A stretch of DNA of 36,487 nt. Origin: Bacillota bacterium (GTDB taxonomy: Bacteria; Bacillota; Clostridia; Christensenellales; Aristaeellaceae). Numbering within the stretch: position 1 is the stretch's first letter; each line of letters starts with the position of its first letter. The translations under genes and the position numbers were made by a program. Below are positions 1-6,702 of the stretch, piece after piece. The stretch lies in contig JAEZHK010000076.1 in assembly GCA_023416655.1 (NCBI GenBank), forward strand, positions 1 through 36,487, given 5' to 3'. Under the pieces are notes generated by a model. That model saw nothing but the letters and a program-made list of their open reading frames with translations. It was not told the DNA's origin and made no database searches.

Positions 1-917
1 TGACCGCCTCCATGACCCACGGCACCACCATGAGCCCCATCCCCTACTTCTCGCCCCGCGTGTCGCTGGACTGCATCAACCGGGAGAAGATCACCGCCTT
101 CCACGGCGTGCCCACGATGTTCATCGCCATGCTGGAGCACCCGGACTTCGAAAAGACAGACTTCTCCCACGTGCGCACCGGCATCATGGCGGGCAGCCCC
201 TGCCCGGTCAAGGTCATGCGCGAGGTGCTGGATAAGATGCACATGGACGAAATCTGCATCACCTACGGCCAGACGGAGGCCTCGCCCGCGACCACCATGA
301 GTAAGACCACCGACAGCGTGGAAACCCGCGTCTCCACCGTCGGCGGCGCGATGTTCGCGGTCGAGTGCAAGGTCGTGGACCCGGAGACCGGCGTGGAGCT
401 GCCCGACAATACCGACGGCGAATTCTGCGCCCGCGGCTACAACATCATGAAGGGTTACTACAAGATGCCCGAAGCCACCGCGGCGGTGATCGACGAGGAG
501 GGCTGGCTGCACTCCGGCGACCTGGCGCGTAGGCTCCCCGACGGCAACTTCAAGATCACCGGCCGCATCAAGGACATGATCATCCGAGGCGGCGAAAACA
601 TCTACCCCAAGGAGATCGAGGAGTTCCTCTACACCCACCCCGCCGTCAAGGACGTGCAGGTGATCGGCGTACCCGACAAGCAGTACGGCGAGGAAATCCT
701 GGCGGAAGTCATCCTGAAGGAGGGCGCGAGCGCCACGGCGGAGGAACTCCGGACGTACTGCCTCAGCCACATGGCCAAGCACAAGTGCCCCCGCTACTTC
801 GACTTCGTGACCGAGTTCCCGATGAACGCCGCCGGCAAGATCATGAAGTACAAGATGCGCGAGCGCGCCGCCGAAAAGCTGGGCCTGACCTCCGTCGGCA
901 AGATCGAAACAGCCTAA
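1..917 (+). CDS. Acyl-CoA synthetase / AMP-dependent ligase (5' truncated)
   Basis: This is the C-terminal part, about 300 residues, of an ANL-superfamily adenylating enzyme that activates a carboxylic acid with ATP and joins it to CoA. The reading frame is open to the window edge (first whole codon at base 3), so the start and the P-loop-like A3 motif lie outside. Visible motifs in order are YGQTEASP (A5), HSGDLARR (A7), GRIKDMIIRGGENIYP (A8, the hinge) and NAAGKIMKYKMRE, whose first lysine is the usual catalytic A10 residue. The arrangement resembles medium- or long-chain fatty acyl-CoA ligases, but the substrate cannot be read from this part. The stop is followed 7 bases later by repeat copy A, whose first hairpin may act as the 3' end of the transcript. 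The family is certain; the exact substrate is not. Confidence 0.93.
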   Translation, partial: TASMTHGTTMSPIPYFSPRVSLDCINREKITAFHGVPTMFIAMLEHPDFEKTDFSHVRTGIMAGSPCPVKVMREVLDKMHMDEICITYGQTEASPATTMSKTTDSVETRVSTVGGAMFAVECKVVDPETGVELPDNTDGEFCARGYNIMKGYYKMPEATAAVIDEEGWLHSGDLARRLPDGNFKITGRIKDMIIRGGENIYPKEIEEFLYTHPAVKDVQVIGVPDKQYGEEILAEVILKEGASATAEELRTYCLSHMAKHKCPRYFDFVTEFPMNAAGKIMKYKMRERAAEKLGLTSVGKIETA

Positions 918-923
918 ACGCGG

Positions 924-1109
924 GCGCCCAAAATCCGCCAAGCGGCTTTTGGGCGCGAAGGAAGAAGCTCTGCGTGCGCCTAAAATTCTCCGGAATTTTC
1001 GGGCGGCGCGCTGACATGTGGTATTGTTTCGCCTACCAGTGTTCGCACTGGCAGGCGAAACACGTTCCCGGCGCGCAGGCCGCTGAGAACGATTGAAAGA
1101 TACGACGGG
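924..1109 (+). repeat. Structured intergenic repeat, copy A
   Basis: First of four related copies. In order it holds: hairpin 1 (924-956, arms GCGCCCAAAA and TTTTGGGCGC, with an inner CCGC/GCGG stem); a conserved spacer including CTCTGCGTG; a 7-bp palindromic stem AAAATTC/GAATTTT at 982-999; hairpin 2 (1026-1061), a 16-bp stem with one mismatch and a TTCG loop; and an imperfect hairpin 3 around CGTTCCCGGCG (from about 1063). The tail GAACGATTG to about 1109 is shared with copies C and D. It begins 7 bases after the acyl-CoA synthetase stop codon, on the same strand. It has no convincing reading frame. Its function is unknown. Confidence 0.85.
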
Positions 1110-1403
1110 CCACCCATCGTATGCGTCCCCCGGAGGCATTTCCAGGGGCCTTTTTTATGCAAACCGCCGAAGAAGATTTCCATCAATTTGCGCGGCTGTT
1201 TCCTTGACACGGGCGCGGAAATCATGTTACGGTAAACATACGGGATTGGGTTTGATTATTTCTGCGCCACAGGCCGCCGCGCATCCGGCACTTTGCGAAA
1301 AGGGACGCGGCAAAATACGCATGCCGCGGGGCCAAACAGCCAAAACATAGGGGGTGAGATGATTTCTTCCGATTCTATCCCGTTTGAATAGAATGAAAGG
1401 AAT
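1110..1403 (+). other. Non-coding leader upstream of the DUF1538 operon
   Basis: No gene is seen here. A stem ATACGA/TCGTAT straddles the left edge (about 1100-1123). It is followed by a CCCC/GGGG hairpin (about 1127-1148) ending in a T6 run (1151-1156), which looks like an intrinsic terminator or attenuator on the plus strand. A promoter for the next gene follows at 1204. The rest, 1234-1394, is GC-rich leader in which I recognise no known riboswitch. Confidence 0.45.
1204..1233 (+). promoter_or_regulatory. Predicted sigma-A promoter for the DUF1538-PII operon
   Basis: A perfect -35 box TTGACA (1204-1209) is followed after 18 bases by TACGGT (1228-1233), preceded by TG at 1225-1226 as in an extended -10. 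The -10 itself is poor, but the -35 is exact and sits downstream of a terminator-like hairpin. Transcription would begin near 1240 and leave a leader of about 165 bases. Confidence 0.5.
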
Positions 1404-1406
1404 GTG

Positions 1407-2912
1407 ATGCGTTTGAATGTACTTCTGTCCAAATTCAAGGAAGTGCTGTACTCCGTACTCCCCATCACCGCCATTGTCTTGCTCCTGCACTTCACGCTGA
1501 CGCCGCTGGAGCCGCAGTACCTCTTTAGGTTCCTCATCGGCGCGGCGATGGTGCTGGTGGGGCTTTCGATCTTCCTCTTCGGCGTGGACATCGGCGTCAC
1601 GCCCATCGGCAACGTACTCGGCGCGGGCATCGCGAAGACCAACCGGATCTGGATGGTTGTCGTCTCCGGCCTGATCCTGGGGTTTTTTATCTCGGTCGCG
1701 GAGCCGGACCTGCACATCCTGGCCTCCCAGGTCTCCGCGGTCACAGGAAACCTCGTCTCCAAGACGGACATTGTGGTCGTCGTATCCATCGGCATCGCGG
1801 CGCTGCTGGCGCTGGGCCTCTGGCGGACGATTTTCGGCTTTCCGCTGTACAAGCTTTTGACGATCCTGTACGCCCTCATCTTCGGGCTTTCGCTGTTGGC
1901 GTCGCAGGAATTCCTGGCGATCTCCTTTGACGCGTCCGGCGCGACGACCGGTGCGCTGACGGTCCCCTTCATCCTTGCACTCGCCGTGGGCGTCTCCGCG
2001 ATGAAAAAGGACAGCAAGGCTTCGGAGAAGGACAGTTTCGGCCTTGTCGCCATCGCCTCCACGGGCGCGATCATCGCCGTGATGATCGTGAGCATCCTGA
2101 CCAAGCAGGACGCCATCACCGCCAACCTCAACTACGCCGAATCGGCCTCCGCCTCGGTCATCGCGCCCTTCCTGGCGCTCTTCGGGGGTATCGCCAAGGA
2201 GGTTGTGATCGCGCTGCTGCCCATCCTTTTGATCTTCTTCGCGTTCCATTTCGCGGCCTTCAAACATCCGACGCGGCAGGTGATCCGCATCATCGCGGGG
2301 CTGTGCTTTACGTTTCTGGGGCTGACGCTGTTTCTGGTGGGCGTCAACGGCGGGTTCATGGACGTGGGCAAGATCGTTGGCTCAAAGCTCGCGTCGATCG
2401 ACAGCAAATTCCCGCTGGTGCTCATCGGCTTCGTGCTGGGCTGCGTCACGGTGCTGGCGGAACCGGCGGTGTACGTATTGACCCACCAGATCGAGGACGT
2501 CACCAGCGGCTACGTGCGGCGCAAGGTGGTACTCTTCTCGCTGGCCATCGGCGTGGGCGTCTCGGTGGCGCTTTCTATGATCCGGATCATGATCCCGGAG
2601 GTCAAGCTGTGGCACTACCTGCTGCCCGGCTACATCCTGTCGCTGGCGATGAGCTTCTACGTGCCCAAGCTCTTCGTGGGCATGGCGTTTGACGCCGGCG
2701 GCGTCGCGTCCGGCCCGATGACCGCCACGTTCATCCTCGCGTTCGCGCAGGGCGCGGCGGACGCCATCGAGAGCGCGGACGTCATGGTGGACGGGTTTGG
2801 GATGATCGCGATGGTGGCGATGACGCCGCTGATCGCGCTGCAGATCCTGGGCGTACTCTACAAGTTGAAATCGGGAAAGAGAGGCTTTGAGGCGAGCGAT
2901 GAACGGTTCTGA
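1407..2912 (+). CDS. DUF1538 family integral membrane protein
   Basis: A 501-residue polytopic membrane protein with two homologous DUF1538 halves. Each half carries the same pattern: a G-V-(D/N)-x-G segment, a hydrophobic helix ending in an AEP motif (AEPDLHILASQ and AEPAVYVLTHQ), then a second signature, FDASGATTGALTVPF in the first half and FDAGGVASGPMTATF in the second. Such an internal repeat is typical of transporters or channels that arose by duplication. The substrate is unknown. ATG 1407 is chosen because GAAAGGA at 1395-1401 sits 5 bases upstream; a GTG at 1404 is also in frame but too close. The gene overlaps the next one, a PII-like protein, by 14 bases. PII proteins commonly gate membrane transporters, so this is probably a regulated transport pair; that link is inference. 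Confidence 0.88.
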   Translation: MRLNVLLSKFKEVLYSVLPITAIVLLLHFTLTPLEPQYLFRFLIGAAMVLVGLSIFLFGVDIGVTPIGNVLGAGIAKTNRIWMVVVSGLILGFFISVAEPDLHILASQVSAVTGNLVSKTDIVVVVSIGIAALLALGLWRTIFGFPLYKLLTILYALIFGLSLLASQEFLAISFDASGATTGALTVPFILALAVGVSAMKKDSKASEKDSFGLVAIASTGAIIAVMIVSILTKQDAITANLNYAESASASVIAPFLALFGGIAKEVVIALLPILLIFFAFHFAAFKHPTRQVIRIIAGLCFTFLGLTLFLVGVNGGFMDVGKIVGSKLASIDSKFPLVLIGFVLGCVTVLAEPAVYVLTHQIEDVTSGYVRRKVVLFSLAIGVGVSVALSMIRIMIPEVKLWHYLLPGYILSLAMSFYVPKLFVGMAFDAGGVASGPMTATFILAFAQGAADAIESADVMVDGFGMIAMVAMTPLIALQILGVLYKLKSGKRGFEASDERF

Positions 2913-3561
2913 CAAGATGGAGATCGTCAAGGCCTGCGTGATCGTAAACGCGGGCTTGGGCAGCAAGTTGCTGCACAAGGCGAAGCAATATGGCATCCGG
3001 GGCGGCACGATCCTCTTGGGCACGGGCACGATGTGCAACCGCATTTTGGAGTGCCTGGGGCTATCCGACAGCCGCAAGGAGATCGTCTACATGGTCGCCC
3101 AGCGGAAGACCGCCCACGAGGCGCTGTCAAAGCTCAACCAGGACTATGAATTTGAAAAGCCCAACCACGGCATCGCGTTCACCACCGCCGTCGCCACAGT
3201 GGTCGGCACGCGCGGCAAGGCGACAAGCGATCCCAGCGATGAAAGAGGTGCGAACAAGATGTACCACGTTATCACCACCATTGTGAACCGAGGCCGGGCG
3301 GAGGAGGTCATCGACGCGGCGGCCAAGGCCGGTTCCAAGGGCGGCACCATTGTAAAAGCGCGCGGCGCGGGCGTCCACGAAACCACGAGGCTCTTCTCCA
3401 TGGACATCGAACCGGAGAAGGAGATTGTGCTCATCCTCTCCGAATCCGATAAAACCGACGCCATCGTCGAATCCATCCGAAGAGCGCTGAAGCTCGACGA
3501 TCCGGGCCAGGGCATCCTGTTCGTGCAGGAGGTGCTCAAGACCTACGGGATCTTCAAGTAA
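2899..3561 (+). CDS. Tandem PII-like (GlnB/GlnK fold) signalling protein
   Basis: The 220-residue product is two PII-like domains in one chain. Domain 1 covers about residues 7-110 (begins MEIVKACVIVNAG) and domain 2 about 118-220 (begins MYHVITTIVNRG). Both carry the GGTI strand after the first helix and end with a short beta segment (GIAFTTAV; GILFVQEV). Classical PII is a trimer of single domains of about 112 residues, so a fused pair of this length is unusual for GlnB. The canonical T-loop with its uridylylated tyrosine is not recognisable. Start ATG 2899 lies within the last codons of the DUF1538 gene, implying translational coupling; ATG 2917 is an alternative. The protein probably senses a nucleotide or metabolite and controls the upstream membrane protein. 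The ligand cannot be told from the sequence. Confidence 0.85.
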   Translation: MNGSDKMEIVKACVIVNAGLGSKLLHKAKQYGIRGGTILLGTGTMCNRILECLGLSDSRKEIVYMVAQRKTAHEALSKLNQDYEFEKPNHGIAFTTAVATVVGTRGKATSDPSDERGANKMYHVITTIVNRGRAEEVIDAAAKAGSKGGTIVKARGAGVHETTRLFSMDIEPEKEIVLILSESDKTDAIVESIRRALKLDDPGQGILFVQEVLKTYGIFK

Positions 3562-3586
3562 TCACGCCCCTTCGGGCGGCGAACCC

Positions 3587-3674
3587 GCGCGGAGAGATCG
3601 GGAAGCGGATTAAAACCTCGCCCGCGCTCGCGCGGAGAGATTTGGAAAGCGGACATAAAAACCTCGCCCGCGCT
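3587..3674. repeat. Tandem direct repeat with terminator-like unit
   Basis: Two nearly identical units of about 42-45 bp lie head to tail: 3587-3628 and 3630-3674. Both start GCGCGGAGAGAT and end AAAACCTCGCCCGCGCT. The second unit is completed by a hairpin arm on its right (3680-3689), forming the minus-strand terminator listed next. The duplication may have copied part of that terminator. Confidence 0.75.
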
Positions 3675-3689
3675 GCAAGGCGCGGGCGA
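3655..3689 (-). terminator. Intrinsic terminator of the Tudor-like gene
   Basis: Read on the minus strand, TCGCCCGCGC (3689-3680), a 6-base loop and GCGCGGGCGA (3673-3664) form a perfect 10-bp stem followed by GGTTTTTATG. It lies downstream of the minus-strand gene ending at 3815. Confidence 0.75.
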
Positions 3690-3814
3690 AGCTGTCGTCA
3701 ATATACACTTTTCAGGGGTTCAGCCATTCAGGACGGCGCAAGGCAGAGCTTCCGTCCGGGATCCGGAAGGTCAGCTTCACCGCACACGGATTCCAAGCTG
3801 CGCCGAACGCCTTC

Positions 3815-4186
3815 TCAGGACGCTGTACTCGCCGTCTTCTTTTCCACCGTCTTCTTTGCCCTGGGCGCCCTTGGTTTCACGGCCTTCTTGTTGGCGGTAC
3901 GCTGCGCCACGATCTCACGCACGGCTTCCTCATGGAGCCTTTCGGCTTCGATCTTCCGGGCGCGCTCCAACGCAAATTGTTCCCGGATTCCCGTCAGCTC
4001 CTGTTCCATCGATTCCTTCAGGGCAGGACGGCAGAGAACCAAAAAAGTTTCAAAGGCCGAGGGGTACATGAACTTTTTGGTTCCAAAGTCATCCTCAAAA
4101 CGTACATCGACCGTAGAGGCCGTCTGCTCCAAGATCGTTCCGAGCCCAAATCGGCTGTGCTGAACCTGTTCCTTGATTAAGTTCAT
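3815..4186 (-). CDS. Small Tudor/SH3-like protein with coiled coil and basic tail
   Basis: A 123-residue protein in three parts. Residues 5-50 read as a small beta-barrel: H-S-R-F-G-L-G-T-I, then VDVRFEDDFGTKKFMYP and AFETFL. This resembles the Tudor-like C-terminal domain of PcrA/UvrD helicases and related RNA-polymerase-binding modules. Residues 55-97 are a charged helix, probably a coiled coil. Residues 98-123 are a Lys/Ala/Pro tail (KPRAPRAKK) like those of nucleic-acid-binding proteins. ATG 4186 is chosen because AAGGGGAG precedes it at the right distance; the open frame upstream has no family character. An extended -10 promoter lies at 4238-4246. I do not recognise a named family. A DNA- or RNA-polymerase-associated role is inference from the shape. 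Confidence 0.8.
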   Translation of the reverse strand: MNLIKEQVQHSRFGLGTILEQTASTVDVRFEDDFGTKKFMYPSAFETFLVLCRPALKESMEQELTGIREQFALERARKIEAERLHEEAVREIVAQRTANKKAVKPRAPRAKKTVEKKTASTAS

Positions 4187-4528
4187 GGCACTCCCCTTCT
4201 CCAACGCGCGCTTCGCAAGCTTCTTGTCGGCCTCTATAGTATAGCACAGAATTGTTAAAATGACGTGTCCTCTTCGGGAGAGCATTCTTAATGTCCGGGA
4301 CAAGCCGCGGAATGCCGAGGGGAGCCCGGTTTCGCGCTTTGGAGGACTTTCGGATGCCCAGCGCAGTGCTGTTGATTCGTCGATGCCCTGCAAGGTTTCC
4401 ACGCGTCCCCGCCGATGCGCCCAAACCACACAAGGATTCCGTCTGCTCGGTTTCCCATCATTTCAGTGCCGTCATAACTGTTTCCAATGATGATAAAAGA
4501 TTAAGCAGCATCAAACAGTCGTATATTA
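4187..4528. other. Intergenic region, no gene seen
   Basis: The left end holds the promoter and ribosome site of the minus-strand Tudor-like gene. From about 4265 to 4528 I see no convincing reading frame, RNA or repeat. Base composition changes from GC-rich to AT-rich near 4480, marking the edge of the AT-rich gene that follows. Confidence 0.6.
4238..4246 (-). promoter_or_regulatory. Extended -10 promoter for the Tudor-like gene
   Basis: On the minus strand TGC then TATACT forms an extended -10 (TGn plus 5 of 6 consensus bases). No good -35 is visible at 16-18 bases. The predicted start near 4231 gives a leader of about 45 bases before ATG 4186. Confidence 0.6.
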
Positions 4529-5248
4529 TTATGAGTGTATTGGTTTCTCGCTTTTAACTCTTTTTAATTGTGATTCTATATCTCTTGCCTCTGCTAGATA
4601 TTCATTACTTACAATCATATCGCTTCCGTGAAGAACGTAATTTTTATATTTTCTTAATGCATTCAATCTCCCAATAAGCTCATTGCTTAGTATGTTAGCA
4701 GATCCCAAGATGTATATATCTTGGTAGTCGCTTCCGATTTTTGGATTAGTCTCATCCAGGTTATCCGGTGTCCCAACAGTGCTCTTCTCATCCATCTTCC
4801 ACTTTGCATTTGTGCTTACTTTTTCGAACCTGTCTGGATTAACTATAGTGAATACAAAATTAATAATTATAATTGATGTAAATGTAATAAATACGAGTGA
4901 GTTATTCAATATTACGTCGCCGAAAACTCTGCCGAATAGAATTTCCTTTGTACCGCAAAGGATATTGTACTCACATAACAATATAGACACAAACGTTGAA
5001 ATCCCAGCAATTATAACTCTTTTAGAAAACATTCTCCTTATCAATCTAAAAACATCGATTAGTGTTTCGTCTTTAATAATTTCTCCATCCAATTGTGCGC
5101 CGGTTGATGATAGGTACATAATTTGATTTTCATTGAGAATTATCTTTTTTTGAACACCGTAATAGATAGCTAATCCTTCCGCTATTACAAATATGATATA
5201 TATAATCACGGATGCATCAATTTTATGCAAACAATTGTGTTTCCGCAT
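4529..5248 (-). CDS. Hypothetical membrane protein in an AT-rich island
   Basis: A 239-residue protein with three likely membrane segments at about residues 13-31 (IIYIIFVIAEGLAIYYGV), 75-92 (VIIAGISTFVSILLCEYN) and 112-136 (NNSLVFITFTSIIIINFVF). A soluble C-terminal domain of about 100 residues follows, rich in Asp, Asn and Ser, with the segment DIYILGSANILSNELIGRL. The gene is markedly AT-rich, with Ile, Asn and Lys codons ending in A or T, unlike every neighbour; this points to recent transfer. ATG 5248 is supported by CACCTCC (GGAGGTG on the coding strand) at 5254-5260. A promoter lies at 5332-5360. I recognise no family. It stands alone, with no transposase or integrase beside it. Confidence 0.78.
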   Translation of the reverse strand: MRKHNCLHKIDASVIIYIIFVIAEGLAIYYGVQKKIILNENQIMYLSSTGAQLDGEIIKDETLIDVFRLIRRMFSKRVIIAGISTFVSILLCEYNILCGTKEILFGRVFGDVILNNSLVFITFTSIIIINFVFTIVNPDRFEKVSTNAKWKMDEKSTVGTPDNLDETNPKIGSDYQDIYILGSANILSNELIGRLNALRKYKNYVLHGSDMIVSNEYLAEARDIESQLKRVKSEKPIHS

Positions 5249-5331
5249 AAAAGCACCTCCGTTTATGGTTTGGAAGCGGTTTAGCGTATGTTCAGTTATC
5301 CTTGTAATGTCATAAGATGTCGAGTTTTATA

Positions 5332-5360
5332 ATAGTAACATAAGCTTATCTTGATTTCAA
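5332..5360 (-). promoter_or_regulatory. Promoter of the AT-rich membrane gene
   Basis: On the minus strand TTGAAA (5360-5355), 17 bases, then TACTAT (5337-5332), followed by TATAAA. Spacing is ideal and the region is AT-rich. The start would be near 5325, about 77 bases ahead of ATG 5248. Confidence 0.55.
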
Positions 5361-5406
5361 GGTATAATCTGTAATACGAAAACTTAACTTATGCGAACTA
5401 CAGAGC

Positions 5407-5435
5407 GCGCAGGCGCTTTCTTAAAACGCCTGCGC
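5407..5435. terminator. Hairpin between the AAA+ gene and the AT-rich gene
   Basis: GCGCAGGCG (5407-5415) and CGCCTGCGC (5427-5435) form a perfect 9-bp stem with an 11-base AT-rich loop. It lies downstream of the minus-strand AAA+ gene that ends at 5474. There is no U run on the minus strand, so if it terminates transcription it is not a textbook case. Confidence 0.45.
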
Positions 5436-5473
5436 TAATAAAGTTCAATTACTTGCACGAGTATCTGGTGGGA

Positions 5474-6679
5474 TTAGGCATTAACACGGCCATCGGACGG
5501 CTTAGGAACATCTCCCAATGTGGCTTCCGGGGTCTGCGGCTGCGCTTCGGGCAGCTTCAGTTCGACAGCCGCTTTCGCCCCTTCTTCCCCGCCCTCCGTC
5601 TTTTCGCGCAGCGCGTCCACGTCCGAGGTGGTGATGGCCATCAGGTCCTCGCGGGTGGGGTTTTCAAGGGTGGAGAGGCGGTTGGCCTGCTGCACCAGCA
5701 CGCGCTCGAACACGTTGCGCACGCCGCGCGCGTTGCCAAAGGAGATGGAGTTGGTGTTGGACTCTTCGATGAGCGCCTTCACGGCCTCCTTCACTTCTTC
5801 GTCCAGCGCATACTGGTTCTTCTTACACTGGGACTCGAAGATCAGCATCATCTCGTCCAGCGAATAGTCGTCAAAGTGCAGGTATCGGTTGAAGCGGGAC
5901 TCGAGGCCGGGGTTGGAGTGGATGAACATGTCCATCAGGCCGTCGTAGCCCGCGACGATCACCACCAGGTCGTCCCGGTGGTCCTCCATGGCTTTGAGCA
6001 GGGTATCGATGGCCTCCTGCCCGAAGTCGTTCTCGCCGCCGCCGTTGAGGGCATAGGCCTCGTCGATGAAGAGCACGCCGCCCAGCGCCTTCTTGACCAC
6101 GTCGCCGGTCTTGATGGCGGTCTGCCCCACGTACCCGGCGACCAGGCCGCTGCGGTCTACTTCCACGAGGTGGCCTTTGGACAGGATGCCCAGGCTGTGG
6201 TACACCCGCGCCATCAGCCGGGCGATCATGGTCTTGCCGGTGCCGGGGTTGCCGGAGAACACCATGTGCAGCGACATGTCGAGCGTGGGCAGGTCATGGG
6301 CCTTTCGCATCTTGTAGACCGTGACCATGTTGATGAGGTTGCCGACCTCTTTTTTGATGCTTGCCAGGCCGATGTAGCCGTTCAGCTCTTCTTTCAGGAC
6401 GGCGATGTCCTCCGGCGGCTTCGCTTCGGCCTGCGTTTCGGCGGGCGGCGCAGCGACCGGCGAGGTGGATTTCGCGTCCGGCTTGTCCTTCGCGTCCGGC
6501 GTTTCCGGCGTAAACGGCTTCTCCGGCTGCGGGCCTTCCGGCTTGCCGGGGTTTTTCAGGCGCTCCGGCGAAAGACTGGGCGCGCCCCACAGGTCGCTCG
6601 CCACCCGCTTCAGATTGTTCTCGGTCAGCTTCTGGATGACATCCAGCTGCTGGAAGATGATCTCGTCCTTGGTGTCCAA
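5474..6679 (-). CDS. AAA+ ATPase of the CbbX/SpoVK type
   Basis: A 401-residue protein. Residues 1-35 form an N-terminal helix. Residues 40-90 are a Pro/Lys/Glu/Ala-rich linker. An AAA+ module runs from about 95 to 350 with Walker A GNPGTGKT (143-150), Walker B VLFIDEA (202-208), GGGENDFGQEAIDTLLK (a family signature) and the arginine-finger segment SRFNR (261-265). This matches the CbbX/CfxQ/SpoVK branch, whose members remodel protein complexes: Rubisco in CbbX, an unknown target in SpoVK. No Rubisco gene is seen, so a SpoVK-like or other remodelling role is more likely. The start codon is TTG (6679), preceded by GGGGAGGG. It lies 23 bases downstream of the dehydrogenase on the same strand, so the two are probably co-transcribed. 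Why they are paired is not evident. Confidence 0.88.
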   Translation of the reverse strand: MDTKDEIIFQQLDVIQKLTENNLKRVASDLWGAPSLSPERLKNPGKPEGPQPEKPFTPETPDAKDKPDAKSTSPVAAPPAETQAEAKPPEDIAVLKEELNGYIGLASIKKEVGNLINMVTVYKMRKAHDLPTLDMSLHMVFSGNPGTGKTMIARLMARVYHSLGILSKGHLVEVDRSGLVAGYVGQTAIKTGDVVKKALGGVLFIDEAYALNGGGENDFGQEAIDTLLKAMEDHRDDLVVIVAGYDGLMDMFIHSNPGLESRFNRYLHFDDYSLDEMMLIFESQCKKNQYALDEEVKEAVKALIEESNTNSISFGNARGVRNVFERVLVQQANRLSTLENPTREDLMAITTSDVDALREKTEGGEEGAKAAVELKLPEAQPQTPEATLGDVPKPSDGRVNA

Positions 6680-6702
6680 GGTATTCCCTCCCCGGCCTGT
6701 CC

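Noticed and set aside
1110..1403. Known riboswitch ahead of the DUF1538 gene
   Set aside because: The conserved cores of common riboswitches are not recognisable; only generic hairpins are present.
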